Part shown: piece after piece, positions 46,603-56,685 of the stretch
Position numbering within the stretch: the first letter of the stretch is position 1
Layout of the letters: every line of letters starts with the position of its first letter
Source: Shewanella loihica PV-4
GTDB taxonomy: Bacteria > Pseudomonadota > Gammaproteobacteria > Enterobacterales > Shewanellaceae
DNA: 64,000 bases
Reading direction: 5' to 3'
NCBI RefSeq assembly: GCF_000016065.1
Contig: NC_009092.1
Coordinates: forward strand, 2,356,001-2,420,000
Notes under the pieces: generated by a model
Database searches by the model: none
What the model was told of the DNA's origin: nothing
What the model saw: the letters and a program-made list of their open reading frames with translations, nothing else
Program-made: the position numbers and the translations under genes

Positions 46603-48381
46603 CTATTCCTGCTCTTTTTTCGCTTCCACTACACTCACCCCAAGCTCCTCGAGCTGTACCGGGTTAGCAAAGCCAGGGGCGTTGGTGAGCGGACAGGCTG
46701 CCGTGGTGGTCTTAGGGAAAGCCATCACGTCGCGAATCGAGCTGGCACCTGTCATCAGCATCACCATACGGTCGAGGCCGAATGCCAAACCTGCGTGTGG
46801 CGGCGTACCATACTTGAGGGCCTCTAGCAGGAAGCCAAACTTCTCTTGGGCTTCCTCATCGTTAATCCCCAGGATTCTGAACACGGCCGACTGCATCTCG
46901 GCGTCGTAGATACGTACCGAGCCACCGCCCAGTTCACAACCGTTAAGTACCATGTCATAGGCGTCAGAGATGGCCGCCGTTGGATCCGCTTCCAGCTCGG
47001 CTGGCGTGATACCACTCGGCGCAGTGAACGGGTGGTGCATGGCATGCAGGCCACCGTCAGAGGTGCGCTCGAACATTGGGAAGTCAACCACCCATAGCGG
47101 TTTCCAGTCGCCTTGAAGCAGATCGAAATCTTCACCTACCTTGAGACGCAGCGCGCCCATGGCTTCGGCTACTATGTTCGCCTTGTCGGCACCGAACAGG
47201 ATTAGGTCACCGTTGGCCGCACCTGTGCGCTCCAGGATCCCCTTAACCACCTCTTCGCTTAAGAACTTAAGCACTGGTGACTGAATGCCTTCCAGGCCGT
47301 TCTCCAGCTCGTTGACCTTCATCCACGCCAAGCCTTTGGCGCCATAGATGTTGACATACTTGCCATACTCATCGAGCTGCTTACGTGACAGGCTAGCGCC
47401 GCCCGGCACACACAGCACGGCAACACGGCCTTCACTGTCGTTGGCTGGCTCCTGGAACACCTTGAAGTCGACATCTTTAACCAGGTCGGCTACATCGACC
47501 AGCTCCAGCGGGTTACGCAGATCTGGTTTGTCTGAGCCGTAACGGCGCATCGCTTCGGCGAAAGTCATCTTAGGGAACTCGCCCAGGTCGACGTTCAGCA
47601 GCTCTTTAAACAGGCCGCGTACCATCTCTTCAGTCTTGTCCATCACCTGCGCTGAGGTCATGAAAGAGGTTTCGATATCGATCTGGGTAAATTCAGGCTG
47701 ACGGTCGGCGCGTAAGTCTTCGTCGCGGAAACATTTCACGATCTGGTAGTAACGGTCGAAGCCAGACATCATCAGCAGCTGTTTAAACAGCTGTGGTGAT
47801 TGTGGCAGCGCGAAGAACTGGCCCTTGTAGGTACGGCTAGGCACCAGATAGTCCCTGGCACCTTCTGGGGTTGCCTTGGTCAGAATTGGGGTCTCGATAT
47901 CGAGGAAGCCGTTACCGTCGAGGAAACGACGCACGGCGCTGGTCACCTTAGAGCGGAAGATGATGCGCTCGGCCATCTCTGGGCGACGCAGATCCAGGTA
48001 GCGATACTTAAGACGCTGCTCTTCGGTGTTGTGTTGATTTTTGTCCATGTTGATCGGCAGTGCCGGTGCGCTGTTGAGAATGGTCAGGGCCTTACCCAGC
48101 ACCTCAATCTCACCTGTGCGCATCTGATCGTTGATCTGGCTGTCGGGACGCGCGCGTACCAGGCCTTTAACCTGAACACAGAACTCGCTGCGCAGTGTGC
48201 TGGCGACATCGAATACCTCTGGCAGATCAGGATCATATACTACCTGAATCACGCCTTCACGGTCGCGCAAATCCAGAAAAACCACGCCGCCGAGATCGCG
48301 ACTGCGGTTTACCCAACCTACGAGAGTAACTTCTTCCCCAACATGAGACCGATTAACGTCTCCACAATAATGACTGCGCAT
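46603..48381 (-). CDS. aspS: Aspartyl-tRNA synthetase
   Basis: A 592-residue class II synthetase of the bacterial type. The N-terminal OB domain has [21 protein letters not shown]; the catalytic core has [12 protein letters not shown] (flipping loop), [20 protein letters not shown] (motif 2) and [13 protein letters not shown] (motif 3); the bacterial GAD insertion lies at residues ~290-420. Charges tRNA-Asp. Normal length. Confidence 0.98.
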   Translation of the reverse strand: MRSHYCGDVNRSHVGEEVTLVGWVNRSRDLGGVVFLDLRDREGVIQVVYDPDLPEVFDVASTLRSEFCVQVKGLVRARPDSQINDQMRTGEIEVLGKALTILNSAPALPINMDKNQHNTEEQRLKYRYLDLRRPEMAERIIFRSKVTSAVRRFLDGNGFLDIETPILTKATPEGARDYLVPSRTYKGQFFALPQSPQLFKQLLMMSGFDRYYQIVKCFRDEDLRADRQPEFTQIDIETSFMTSAQVMDKTEEMVRGLFKELLNVDLGEFPKMTFAEAMRRYGSDKPDLRNPLELVDVADLVKDVDFKVFQEPANDSEGRVAVLCVPGGASLSRKQLDEYGKYVNIYGAKGLAWMKVNELENGLEGIQSPVLKFLSEEVVKGILERTGAANGDLILFGADKANIVAEAMGALRLKVGEDFDLLQGDWKPLWVVDFPMFERTSDGGLHAMHHPFTAPSGITPAELEADPTAAISDAYDMVLNGCELGGGSVRIYDAEMQSAVFRILGINDEEAQEKFGFLLEALKYGTPPHAGLAFGLDRMVMLMTGASSIRDVMAFPKTTTAACPLTNAPGFANPVQLEELGVSVVEAKKEQE

Positions 48382-48550
48382 CTAACACTTTCCTTTCATC
48401 CGTCAAGGCCGTGCTTGAGGATATTCAATACATGACAAAAGCGGCATTATAGTGAAATATTGCCGATTTCAAAACAACTTCATCCGCTTAAAATGAAGTA
48501 AACCTTTGGGTTGGATAAATATCCATCAAATCCTGAACTGGGGTCACAGA

Positions 48551-51436
48551 TCAGGCACTCTGGTAACAGCGCCCGCCCTGTTTCACCGCCCGCGACATCA
48601 GCTTGTCGGCGGTCTTGAGTAGCTCCACCACAGTATCGCCATCGCTTGGGAACATGGCCACCCCTATGCTGACCGATAGTGCCACATCCAGGCCGTTGAT
48701 CGCAAAGGGGGCGCTAAAGCCACCGACTATGCCATCGGCCACCTGGCACACGGTATCGAGATCTTTGCTGCGATTAAGCACCATCACAAATTCGTTGCCG
48801 CCGAAACGCGCCAGGGTATCAGACTTACGCACCGCAGACTTGAGGCGCTGCGCGCCCTTGGCCAATACCCTGTCGCCCACCTGATGGCCATAGGTCTGGT
48901 TGATCTCACGCATGTTATCGAAGCTGATAAAGAGTACGGCAAAGGGCTGCATCTCGCGGCGATGTATGAGCACAGACTGCTGCAATCTGTCATCGAGCAG
49001 GCTGCGATTCGGCAAACCGGTGAGTGCATCGAACTGCCCTGCCCGCGTCAGCTCATGGGCAAGCTCCTTGGCCGCCGCCAGGCGGCTACGCTGAGCGCGC
49101 CAAATAAGATAGACAAACACCACAAAGCTGAGTAGCGCCAGAAGATAGAAGGCGCTCTGATAGTTGACCCAAGTCTTCCAACTGCTAGGTTCCTCTTTTA
49201 CCCAGTGCTGATAAATCTCCTCTTGCCGCTCTGGGGTGATCTGGGCGATGGCCTGATCCCACAGGGGCACCAGCGCAGCAAACTTAGGGCTCAGGGCGAA
49301 ATGGCTCTGCTGCTGGGAAAAGTCCGCCAGCACAGACATCTTAAGTGCCTTGTAGTCTGACTCCTTAAGCACCATAGCCATGTTGATCACCTTCTCGATG
49401 AAGGCATCGGCCTTGCCCTGGGCCACCGCATCGACGCCGGCGCGGCTGTTGGGCACGATCACCAGCTCGATTCCGAGCGCCTTGTTCATCAGATTGGCGA
49501 TGAGATGATACCCCTCGACAATCGCCAGACGCTTACCACTCATCTGACTCAGGTTAAACACAGTCACCTGACTGAGGTTAGTCACCAGGCCCCAGGGCGA
49601 TGGCCAATAGGGGGTGGTAAAGAGCATCTCCCGTTCCCGCTCTGGCGTGTGAGCGACGCTGCCGACGATATCGATTTCGCCTTGTTTAAGTGCTTCTAGC
49701 AGGCTGCTCCAGCGATCGAACGGTACACCCTCTATGGTTAAGCCCAGCTGCTCGGCGACCCAGTGGCTGATCTCGCTGTTGATCCCCATAAACTCACCGG
49801 ACGGCCCCTGATACTCCATGGGCGCCCAGGCGGCAAGGTAGCCCACTTTAAGCGTGCCCAGGCTGTCTAGATAACGGCGCTGCTCCTCAGTGATAGCGAG
49901 CGGATTAAGCAAAGACTGCACGCTCCTGTCGTCTCTATCCAAGATCCATTTATTCTCTATCGCGGCGAGCTCGGCATTGCTGATCAGGCGAAAGCCCGCC
50001 GCAATACGCTGAGCCAGTCCCTTGTCCTCATTGCGGGTCAAGGCGTAGATGTCTGTGGTGAAGGCCAGCTTGCGATACTGGTGAAAGTCAGACCAGGATT
50101 CAGCCCGCAGCAGATAGTGCTGGGTCCAAGCCGATGCCGCCACGAAGGCGGCGATATGCCCCTGCTGGGCGGCCTGGATCATCTGGGTCACATCGGTATA
50201 GAGCTTGAGCTCGGAGTTTGGCAACGCCTGCTTGAGTTTATCCAGATAAGGCGCGGTGGGAACGGCGCCGACACGCTTACCCTTTAGCTCATCCAGACTA
50301 TTGATGGCCTTACCATAACTGAACAGACGACTCTTCACCTGATAGGTGCGCCAGGCACGGGTGAGATTGGTCTTCATGGTATCGCTTTCGGGATAGCCCA
50401 CATGGATATCGGCGCGGTGAAACTTGAGTTCATCCAGGCCATCTTCCATAGCGGCCGGGCGAAACTCCACCTCTATCCCCGTCTTCTTAGACCAGAGCTT
50501 CCAGATGTCGATATAGAGGCCGTGTGGCTCGCCATCGCCGCCGGTATCGACAAAGGGTTGGATACCTGTCGTGGTGGCAATCACTAAGGTGTTGGCGTCA
50601 TGGCTAAAACCTAGCCAACGCTTGTCTATCTCGGCGCGGCTGGTTTGACTCAAGCGGTCGAACCCGCGGTTGATCTCTGTGATAAGGTCCAGCCGTCCCT
50701 TGCTGACGGCGGGCACCAGCGCCGTCTTCTTGATAAGCAAACGATTATCTAGGGGAAACTCTTCCAGAACGGCGCGGCTAACGGCGTTATCCTTTAAGTA
50801 GCCTTCCATGCCGGCAAAGACATCCACTTCGCCTGCCACCACACCGCGGAGCAGTTCGGCGCGGCTATTGTAGTAGCGGTAACTTAATCCGTTAACTTGC
50901 TGATTGAGAATGGACTCATGGGATGAGCCGGTCACTATGCCGATGCGATAGGGCTGAAGATCGCTAAAACTCTTCTTACCCTTTAGCGTGTTGCGCACAT
51001 AGAGATAGGTACTGACATAGGCGATGGGCGCCGCGAAATCGAAATCTTTATCCCGCTCCTTGGTGATCCCAAGGCCAATATGGATATCGGCATCCCCCTG
51101 CGCCAGCTGTTTCAAGGAGTCCTGCCAATGACGGGCGACAAATACAACGGGCACCTGAGTCTGAGACGACCACTCACGCCAGAGATCCACCAAGACCCCC
51201 TTGACATCGCCATTCTCATCGACGAACTGATAAGGGTAGCTGTCCTCCCCCATTACCAAGACTAGCGGGGCTTGCTGCTCTTCTGCAGACACCTGAAAAC
51301 TAAGCATTAAACTCAGCGTCAACGCGGCAGTTCCCATAACAAAACGGGCTATCATAAGGGGCGCAAAGACTATGCATGCCGACAGGAGACGTCGCCAGGC
51401 AACATAGGCCGAAGCAAAACAGTGTAGTGATGTCAA
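48551..51436 (-). CDS. Membrane GGDEF protein with three tandem solute-binding domains
   Basis: A ~961-residue inner-membrane signalling protein. After a signal/anchor segment come three consecutive bacterial solute-binding family 3 domains (residues ~57-275, ~282-505, ~530-752), a membrane helix near 762-785 and a C-terminal GGDEF domain (~805-961). The signature is ARFGGNEF, with Asn where GGDEF has Asp; the inhibitory RxxD site (RKSD) sits five residues before it. Cyclase activity is uncertain. The periplasmic domains suggest sensing of amino acids or similar ligands. The TTG at 51436 is the first start in frame; an ATG at 51355 gives a better signal peptide, so the start is unresolved. 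It is monocistronic. Confidence 0.85.
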   Translation of the reverse strand: MTSLHCFASAYVAWRRLLSACIVFAPLMIARFVMGTAALTLSLMLSFQVSAEEQQAPLVLVMGEDSYPYQFVDENGDVKGVLVDLWREWSSQTQVPVVFVARHWQDSLKQLAQGDADIHIGLGITKERDKDFDFAAPIAYVSTYLYVRNTLKGKKSFSDLQPYRIGIVTGSSHESILNQQVNGLSYRYYNSRAELLRGVVAGEVDVFAGMEGYLKDNAVSRAVLEEFPLDNRLLIKKTALVPAVSKGRLDLITEINRGFDRLSQTSRAEIDKRWLGFSHDANTLVIATTTGIQPFVDTGGDGEPHGLYIDIWKLWSKKTGIEVEFRPAAMEDGLDELKFHRADIHVGYPESDTMKTNLTRAWRTYQVKSRLFSYGKAINSLDELKGKRVGAVPTAPYLDKLKQALPNSELKLYTDVTQMIQAAQQGHIAAFVAASAWTQHYLLRAESWSDFHQYRKLAFTTDIYALTRNEDKGLAQRIAAGFRLISNAELAAIENKWILDRDDRSVQSLLNPLAITEEQRRYLDSLGTLKVGYLAAWAPMEYQGPSGEFMGINSEISHWVAEQLGLTIEGVPFDRWSSLLEALKQGEIDIVGSVAHTPEREREMLFTTPYWPSPWGLVTNLSQVTVFNLSQMSGKRLAIVEGYHLIANLMNKALGIELVIVPNSRAGVDAVAQGKADAFIEKVINMAMVLKESDYKALKMSVLADFSQQQSHFALSPKFAALVPLWDQAIAQITPERQEEIYQHWVKEEPSSWKTWVNYQSAFYLLALLSFVVFVYLIWRAQRSRLAAAKELAHELTRAGQFDALTGLPNRSLLDDRLQQSVLIHRREMQPFAVLFISFDNMREINQTYGHQVGDRVLAKGAQRLKSAVRKSDTLARFGGNEFVMVLNRSKDLDTVCQVADGIVGGFSAPFAINGLDVALSVSIGVAMFPSDGDTVVELLKTADKLMSRAVKQGGRCYQSA

Positions 51437-51721
51437 AGGTAGGTCCCAGTTTCTATTATCATTTTTATATCAAGCCAAGCTATCACTTGTTCTAAAAACA
51501 GTCCCTTATAAAAAGGGCTTATAAAAGGCAGCTTATATTACAAGCTGGCTACAAAAAATAACCTTAGCATCCCTGCGTCGAGCGCAAAGTCACCGCGCTG
51601 TAAAATATATGTTGTTATTAGGATATTAGACAGAATTTTATTCCTAATTACCAGTACCAGACTTGCTGCGAACTGTTATCATTAGCTAGAATGAAATATT
51701 GAATTTACTCAAAAAACTCTG

Positions 51722-52453
51722 ATGAACTCAACTCAAGATACTATTTACGCGCAGGCCTGTGAACATATCAGTGACTTTCAATTCGACGATAGAGTCGCAG
51801 GCGTCTTTAGCGATATGATCCGCCGTTCTGTTCCCGGCTATGGACAGATCATCAACACCTTAGGCGATTTCGCCGACAAATGTGTCACACCTAATAGCAA
51901 GATATATGATTTGGGCTGCTCTTTGGGTGCGGCCACCCTTAGCGTACGTCGCCGCATCGAAGGTCGCGGATGTGAGATCATCGCCGTCGACAACAGCGAA
52001 TCTATGATCGAGCGCTGTAAACAGAACCTCAGCGCCTATGTCAGCGAAACCCCGGTCGACCTTATCTGCGCCGATATACGCGATATCGAGATCCAAGATG
52101 CCTCCATGGTGATCTTAAACTTCACCATGCAGTTTTTGGCCCCGGAAGACAGACAGACGCTGATCGCCAAGATCTATCAGGGACTCAAACCCGGCGGCAT
52201 TCTGGTGCTGTCAGAGAAATTAGTGTTCGAAGACGAGCCGGTGCAGCATCTTCTGGACGAGCTACACCTCGACTTTAAGCGCGCCAACGGCTATAGCGAG
52301 CTTGAGATCAGCCAAAAGCGCAGCTCGCTCGAGCATGTAATGAAGCCAGACACCCTGCCCCAGCATCAGCAAAGGCTTAAAGCCCAGGGCTTTAGCCATT
52401 TCAGCGTCTGGTTCCAATGTTTTAATTTCGCATCTATGGTGGCCATCAAGTGA
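51722..52453 (+). CDS. cmoA: Carboxy-S-adenosyl-L-methionine synthase
   Basis: A 243-residue methyltransferase-fold enzyme that makes carboxy-SAM from SAM and prephenate. Motif I is [15 protein letters not shown] near residue 61, followed by [15 protein letters not shown] and [16 protein letters not shown], all CmoA-typical. It overlaps cmoB by four bases. The two enzymes make the cmo5U wobble modification of tRNAs. Confidence 0.97.
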   Translation: MNSTQDTIYAQACEHISDFQFDDRVAGVFSDMIRRSVPGYGQIINTLGDFADKCVTPNSKIYDLGCSLGAATLSVRRRIEGRGCEIIAVDNSESMIERCKQNLSAYVSETPVDLICADIRDIEIQDASMVILNFTMQFLAPEDRQTLIAKIYQGLKPGGILVLSEKLVFEDEPVQHLLDELHLDFKRANGYSELEISQKRSSLEHVMKPDTLPQHQQRLKAQGFSHFSVWFQCFNFASMVAIK

Positions 52454-53442
52454 TCAGCTTCAGCTCCTTTTATCAACAAATTGCCGACTCCAATCTTCAA
52501 CATTGGTTAGAAGAGCTGCCGGCCATCCTCGGCCAGTGGCAACGTGAACATAAGCATGGCAACCTACCCAAGTGGGAGAAGGTGCTCAATAAGTTGCACT
52601 ATCCTGCGCCGGACAGAATCGATTTCACCACTAGGGTAGAGGTGGGCAGCGGCGATCAGCTCAGCAAGGGACAGCAGGAAAAACTCAAGAACCTGCTTAA
52701 ACTCTTCTGCCCCTGGCGCAAGGGCCCCTTCGATCTGCATGGCATCCATATCGACACCGAGTGGCGCTCAGATTGGAAGTGGGAGCGAGTTCAGCCCCAT
52801 ATCTCACCACTGAAGAATCGCACCGTACTCGATGTCGGCTGTGGCAGCGGCTATCACATGTGGCGTATGCTGGGTGACGGCGCTAAACGCGTCGTGGGTA
52901 TCGACCCCTCGCCGCTGTTTCTGTGTCAATTTGAGGCGGTAAAACGCCTAGCGGGCAATGATCACCCAGTGCACCTGCTGCCTCTGGGCATAGAGCAGCT
53001 GCCGCCGTTGGATGCCTTCGACACCGTCTTCTCCATGGGCGTGCTCTATCACAGACGCTCCCCCATAGATCACCTGCTGCAACTGAGGGATCAACTGAGA
53101 ACCGGCGGTGAACTCGTGCTCGAGACCTTAGTGGTCGATGGCGATGAAAATACCGTACTGGTCCCAGGGGAGCGCTACGGCAAGATGAACAACGTCTGGT
53201 TCCTGCCGTCGGCCAAGGCGCTGGAAGCCTGGCTAAAGAAGGCGGATTTTGTCGATGTACGCTGCGTCGATATCGATGTGACTTCACTTGCAGAACAGCG
53301 CAGCACAGAATGGATGCCTAATGAGTCCTTGGTGGACTACCTGGATCCTAACGATGTCAGCCTGACGGTTGAGGGGTATCCGGCGCCCAAACGCGCCACT
53401 TTTATCGCCGTTAAGAATCAACCCAACAAAGATTTGGTTTAA
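52450..53442 (+). CDS. cmoB: tRNA U34 carboxymethyltransferase
   Basis: A 330-residue enzyme that transfers the carboxymethyl group of carboxy-SAM to ho5U34 in t[23 protein letters not shown] and [17 protein letters not shown] are the CmoB signatures, with GVLYHRRSP and [23 protein letters not shown] later. It starts with GTG inside the cmoA stop (GTGA overlap). It is followed after 25 bases by the retropepsin lipoprotein gene on the same strand with no terminator. Confidence 0.97.
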   Translation: MISFSSFYQQIADSNLQHWLEELPAILGQWQREHKHGNLPKWEKVLNKLHYPAPDRIDFTTRVEVGSGDQLSKGQQEKLKNLLKLFCPWRKGPFDLHGIHIDTEWRSDWKWERVQPHISPLKNRTVLDVGCGSGYHMWRMLGDGAKRVVGIDPSPLFLCQFEAVKRLAGNDHPVHLLPLGIEQLPPLDAFDTVFSMGVLYHRRSPIDHLLQLRDQLRTGGELVLETLVVDGDENTVLVPGERYGKMNNVWFLPSAKALEAWLKKADFVDVRCVDIDVTSLAEQRSTEWMPNESLVDYLDPNDVSLTVEGYPAPKRATFIAVKNQPNKDLV

Positions 53443-53467
53443 ACAAAAATAGTAAACGGGAAGCACT

Positions 53468-54205
53468 ATGTTAAAACAGATGACCACTCTCGCCCTGGTA
53501 ACCAGCCTGGTAGGCTGCGCAGCCACCCAAGATCCTAAGCAGCCCGCGCCTGTCGATGTCGACACCTTTAATGCCAGCCTGAGCGAGCAGAAGAGCGAGC
53601 TAGTCACCCTGATAAGCACCAGCCAAAGCGAGCAGCAGGCGGCGCTGACTTCCCTGTCTGCCCAGCTGGAGCAGCTGTCCAAGCAGGTGGCGGCCGTCAA
53701 ATCCCAACCCGAGAAGCAGGTGGTGCAGGTCCCTATGCAGTGCGACCCATCCCCAATCGGTGACAAGTTTATCCTGGGCGCGGTTGAACACGTCTATGTC
53801 GATGAGATCAAGGCAGGCTTCGAGACCCGTATCGACACCGGCGCCGAATCTTCATCACTGGATGCCCACAACATCATACTGTTCGAGCGTAATGGCAAGC
53901 AGTGGGTGCGCTTCGATGTCTTCACTCAAGGCGCCGATAAACCATCACAGACCTTCGAGTCTAAGGTCGAGCGCTTCGTTCGCATCAAGCAAGATGCCGA
54001 TGATAAGAATGACAGACGCCCGGTGATCCATGCCCATCTACAGATTGGCAATTACAAGGCGGAAACCGATCTCAACCTGGTCGATCGTAGTCACCTCGAC
54101 TATCAGCTGCTGCTGGGACGTAAGTTTATGCAAGACATTGCCGTCGTCGATGTAGGACAGACTTTTGTGCACGGTAAGAACAATCCATCAAAAACAGCCA
54201 AATAA
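53468..54205 (+). CDS. Retropepsin-like protease lipoprotein (RimB/ATP-dependent zinc protease family)
   Basis: A 245-residue predicted lipoprotein. Lipobox LVGC places the lipidated cysteine at residue 17, with Ala at +2, pointing to the outer membrane. Residues ~35-80 are Gln/Ser-rich and helical. The C-terminal domain (residues ~92-235) matches the family annotated as putative ATP-dependent zinc protease, which is in fact retropepsin-like: the active-site motif is RIDTGAESSSLDA with Asp123, and DLNLVDRSHLDYQLLLGRKFM is the second conserved block. It begins 25 bases after cmoB. In comparative genomics this family co-occurs with the two genes that follow. A hydrolase releasing a peptide or peptide-like bond is inferred; the substrate is unknown. 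Confidence 0.85.
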   Translation: MLKQMTTLALVTSLVGCAATQDPKQPAPVDVDTFNASLSEQKSELVTLISTSQSEQQAALTSLSAQLEQLSKQVAAVKSQPEKQVVQVPMQCDPSPIGDKFILGAVEHVYVDEIKAGFETRIDTGAESSSLDAHNIILFERNGKQWVRFDVFTQGADKPSQTFESKVERFVRIKQDADDKNDRRPVIHAHLQIGNYKAETDLNLVDRSHLDYQLLLGRKFMQDIAVVDVGQTFVHGKNNPSKTAK

Positions 54206-54220
54206 TAGGATGTAAATTCG

Positions 54221-55726
54221 ATGCACTCTAAAAAACCTTTTTATATCTTAGTGGCCCTGCTGTTTATCGCAGGCATTGCCGCCAGCGTCTATCGCGGCAT
54301 AGAACACAATGTCCCCTTCCTCCCAGGCGAGCAGGTACAGAGCTGGGCCGTGGATGCCAAGGTGAGCTTCCAGGGCACAGGCGAGCCTGCCGAGGTGACC
54401 TTCTCGCTGCCCAAGGATCCTGCCTTTGAGATCTTAGCGGAAAACGCGACCTCTCCAGGCTACGGCTTGTCAGCCACAGAGGATGACACAGGCCGTCAGG
54501 TCACCTGGTCGACCCGCGAGGCGATCGGTCAGCAAGATCTCTACTATAAGGTCACCCTGGTACCGACCGGCAAGAATGAGATCCCGGCAGACAAAGAACC
54601 CGACGCGCCGCAGGCCTACAACTGGCCCGCCACAGAGAAGGCCGCCGCCGAGCAAGTGATGAGCGAGATCTGGTCGCGCAGCGCCACTAACCTGTCGTTT
54701 GCTCAGCAGCTTAACAAGAGCTTCAATGCTACAGAGCGTAGCCAGAACCTTGAGCTACTGCTGACCAGTAACTCCCGCGCCGAGCTGTTTATCCACATGC
54801 TCAACAGCAAGGGGATCCCGGCGAAGAAAGTCAGCGGTCTGTTTTTAGAAGATCAACGTCGTCGTCAGCAGCTGACCAACTATGTTGAGGTCTATCATCA
54901 GGGTCAGTGGATCATCTTCAATCCCAACGATGGTACCCAAGGACGCCCTGACAACCTGCTTATCTGGGACAGAACCGCCAAGTCGACTCTGGACGTAGTA
55001 GGCGGCGTTAACTCTCAGGTTAACTTCTCCATGTTGCAAGACACCCGCTCGGCGCTCGCCACCTCTATCGACATGCTGAAGAATAAGAATGCCTTGGACT
55101 TCTCCCTCTATCAGCTGCCGCTGGAAGAGCAGAGCCTGTTTAAGGGTATATTGCTGATCCCTATCGGCGTGCTTATGGTGGTGTTCCTGAGGGTGATTAT
55201 CGGTATCAAGACCTCGGGTACCTTCATGCCCGTGCTGATCGCCCTGGCCTTTATTCAAACCACACTGCTGACCGGCCTTGTCGGCTTCCTGCTGATCGTC
55301 GCCTTCGGCCTGATGATCCGCTCCTATCTGTCGGATCTCAACCTCTTGCTGATCTCACGGATCTCCGCGGTGATCATTGTGGTGATCGGCATCATAGGCC
55401 TGTTTACCCTGCTCTCTTATAAGTTCGGTTTGAGCGAGGGGCTCACCATCACCTTCTTCCCGATGATCATCCTGGCATGGACCATCGAGCGTATGTCGAT
55501 TCTCTGGGAAGAGGAAGGCGCCAAAGAGGTAATGGTTCAGGGCGGCGGCAGCCTGTTTGTTGCTACCTTAGCCTACCTGGCCATGAGCGCTACCTGGGTA
55601 CAACACTGGGTATTTAACTTCCTGGGTATCCACTTGGTGATCCTGGCAACTGTGCTCCTGATGGGCCAATACACAGGTTATAAGTTATTGGAACTTAGAC
55701 GCTTTAGACCTTTAGCGGGAGAATAA
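54221..55726 (+). CDS. Inactive-transglutaminase fold fused to seven membrane helices
   Basis: A 501-residue inner-membrane protein. A membrane anchor (residues 7-25) leads to a periplasmic domain ending in a transglutaminase-like fold (residues ~145-245) and then seven membrane helices (~308-490). The catalytic triad is replaced: the Cys position reads Ser185 (NSRAELF), the His of HAWVEV reads Thr219 (LTNYVEV) and the Asp reads Asn234 (FNPND). This matches the Pfam families for inactive transglutaminase fused to seven helices. It starts 15 bases after the lipoprotein gene and ends two bases before the ATP-grasp gene. It may bind a peptide or nascent product and present it at the membrane; that is inference. 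Confidence 0.87.
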   Translation: MHSKKPFYILVALLFIAGIAASVYRGIEHNVPFLPGEQVQSWAVDAKVSFQGTGEPAEVTFSLPKDPAFEILAENATSPGYGLSATEDDTGRQVTWSTREAIGQQDLYYKVTLVPTGKNEIPADKEPDAPQAYNWPATEKAAAEQVMSEIWSRSATNLSFAQQLNKSFNATERSQNLELLLTSNSRAELFIHMLNSKGIPAKKVSGLFLEDQRRRQQLTNYVEVYHQGQWIIFNPNDGTQGRPDNLLIWDRTAKSTLDVVGGVNSQVNFSMLQDTRSALATSIDMLKNKNALDFSLYQLPLEEQSLFKGILLIPIGVLMVVFLRVIIGIKTSGTFMPVLIALAFIQTTLLTGLVGFLLIVAFGLMIRSYLSDLNLLLISRISAVIIVVIGIIGLFTLLSYKFGLSEGLTITFFPMIILAWTIERMSILWEEEGAKEVMVQGGGSLFVATLAYLAMSATWVQHWVFNFLGIHLVILATVLLMGQYTGYKLLELRRFRPLAGE

Positions 55727-55728
55727 CT

Positions 55729-56685
55729 ATGCTGTTTGCAAAGCCCCGAAAGCTGAAGGAAAACGGCGTACTTGGCATGAACAAGCGCAACATCGACTAC
55801 ATAGGTCGCTATAACCCGCGCAAGTTCTACAAGCGAGTGGATGACAAGCTCACCACCAAGCAGTTGGCCCTGGCGAACGATATCGCCGTGCCGGCGCTTA
55901 TCGGCACCGTCTGTCAGCAACATGAGATCATGCACATTCCCGAGATGGTCAACAACCGTGACGGTTTCGTGATCAAGCCGTCGCAGGGCTCGGGCGGTAA
56001 AGGGATCTTGGTGATCACTAAAGTGGAAAATGGCCACTATTTCAAGCCTAACGGTCACGAGGTGACCCCAAGCGAGATCGACCGCCATATCTCTAACATC
56101 TTGAGCGGCCTCTTCTCCCTGGGCGGCAAGCCAGATGTGGCCATCGTTGAGGGACTCATCGAATTCGACCCCGTATTCGACGGCTACTCTTTCGAAGGGG
56201 TGCCCGACATTCGTTTGATCGTTTTCAAGGGCTTCCCTGTAATGGGCATGCTCAGGCTATCCACTGCAGCGTCCGACGGTAAGGCTAACCTGCACCAAGG
56301 CGCCGTAGGTGTCGGCCTGGATATCGGCACAGGCCGTGGCCTGCATGCGGTGCAGTTTGACCGTCCGCTCGACCTACATCCGGATACCGACAAGAAGCTC
56401 ACCGAGATCCAGGTGCCCCACTGGGACACGCTTCTGCATACGGCCTCTAAGGCCTATGAGATGAGTGAGCTGGGTTATCTGGGTACCGACATGGTGCTGG
56501 ATCAGAAGCTTGGTCCTCTGCTGCTTGAGCTCAACGCCCGTCCGGGTCTGGCGATTCAAATCGCCAACGGCCAGGGCCTGCTGCCGAGGCTCAAACATGT
56601 GGAGCAGATGAAGAACAAATCTATGTCAGTGGAAGAGCGCGTCGCCTATGCTAAAACGCATTTTAGCAGTCTCCCTAGCGCTTAA
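55729..56685 (+). CDS. ATP-grasp ligase, alpha-L-glutamate-ligase-like
   Basis: A 318-residue soluble ATP-grasp enzyme. The ATP-binding loop is VIKPSQGSGGKGI near residue 83; the sugar-transfer-type block PDIRLIVFKGFPVMGM and the metal-binding LELNARPGLAIQIAN near residue 270 are intact, so the enzyme is probably active, unlike its two neighbours. ATP-grasp ligases join a carboxylate to an amine using ATP, often adding Glu or other amino acids to peptides. It is separated from the preceding gene by two bases and overlaps the following gene by 38 bases. It resembles the family called alpha-L-glutamate ligase-like; the true substrates are unknown. Confidence 0.88.
   Translation: MLFAKPRKLKENGVLGMNKRNIDYIGRYNPRKFYKRVDDKLTTKQLALANDIAVPALIGTVCQQHEIMHIPEMVNNRDGFVIKPSQGSGGKGILVITKVENGHYFKPNGHEVTPSEIDRHISNILSGLFSLGGKPDVAIVEGLIEFDPVFDGYSFEGVPDIRLIVFKGFPVMGMLRLSTAASDGKANLHQGAVGVGLDIGTGRGLHAVQFDRPLDLHPDTDKKLTEIQVPHWDTLLHTASKAYEMSELGYLGTDMVLDQKLGPLLLELNARPGLAIQIANGQGLLPRLKHVEQMKNKSMSVEERVAYAKTHFSSLPSA

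Noticed and set aside
51440..51475. Possible Fur box (AATGATAAT) upstream of the triple-binding-domain GGDEF gene
   Set aside because: Only one half of the Fur palindrome is present, in generally AT-rich DNA, so it does not stand above background.
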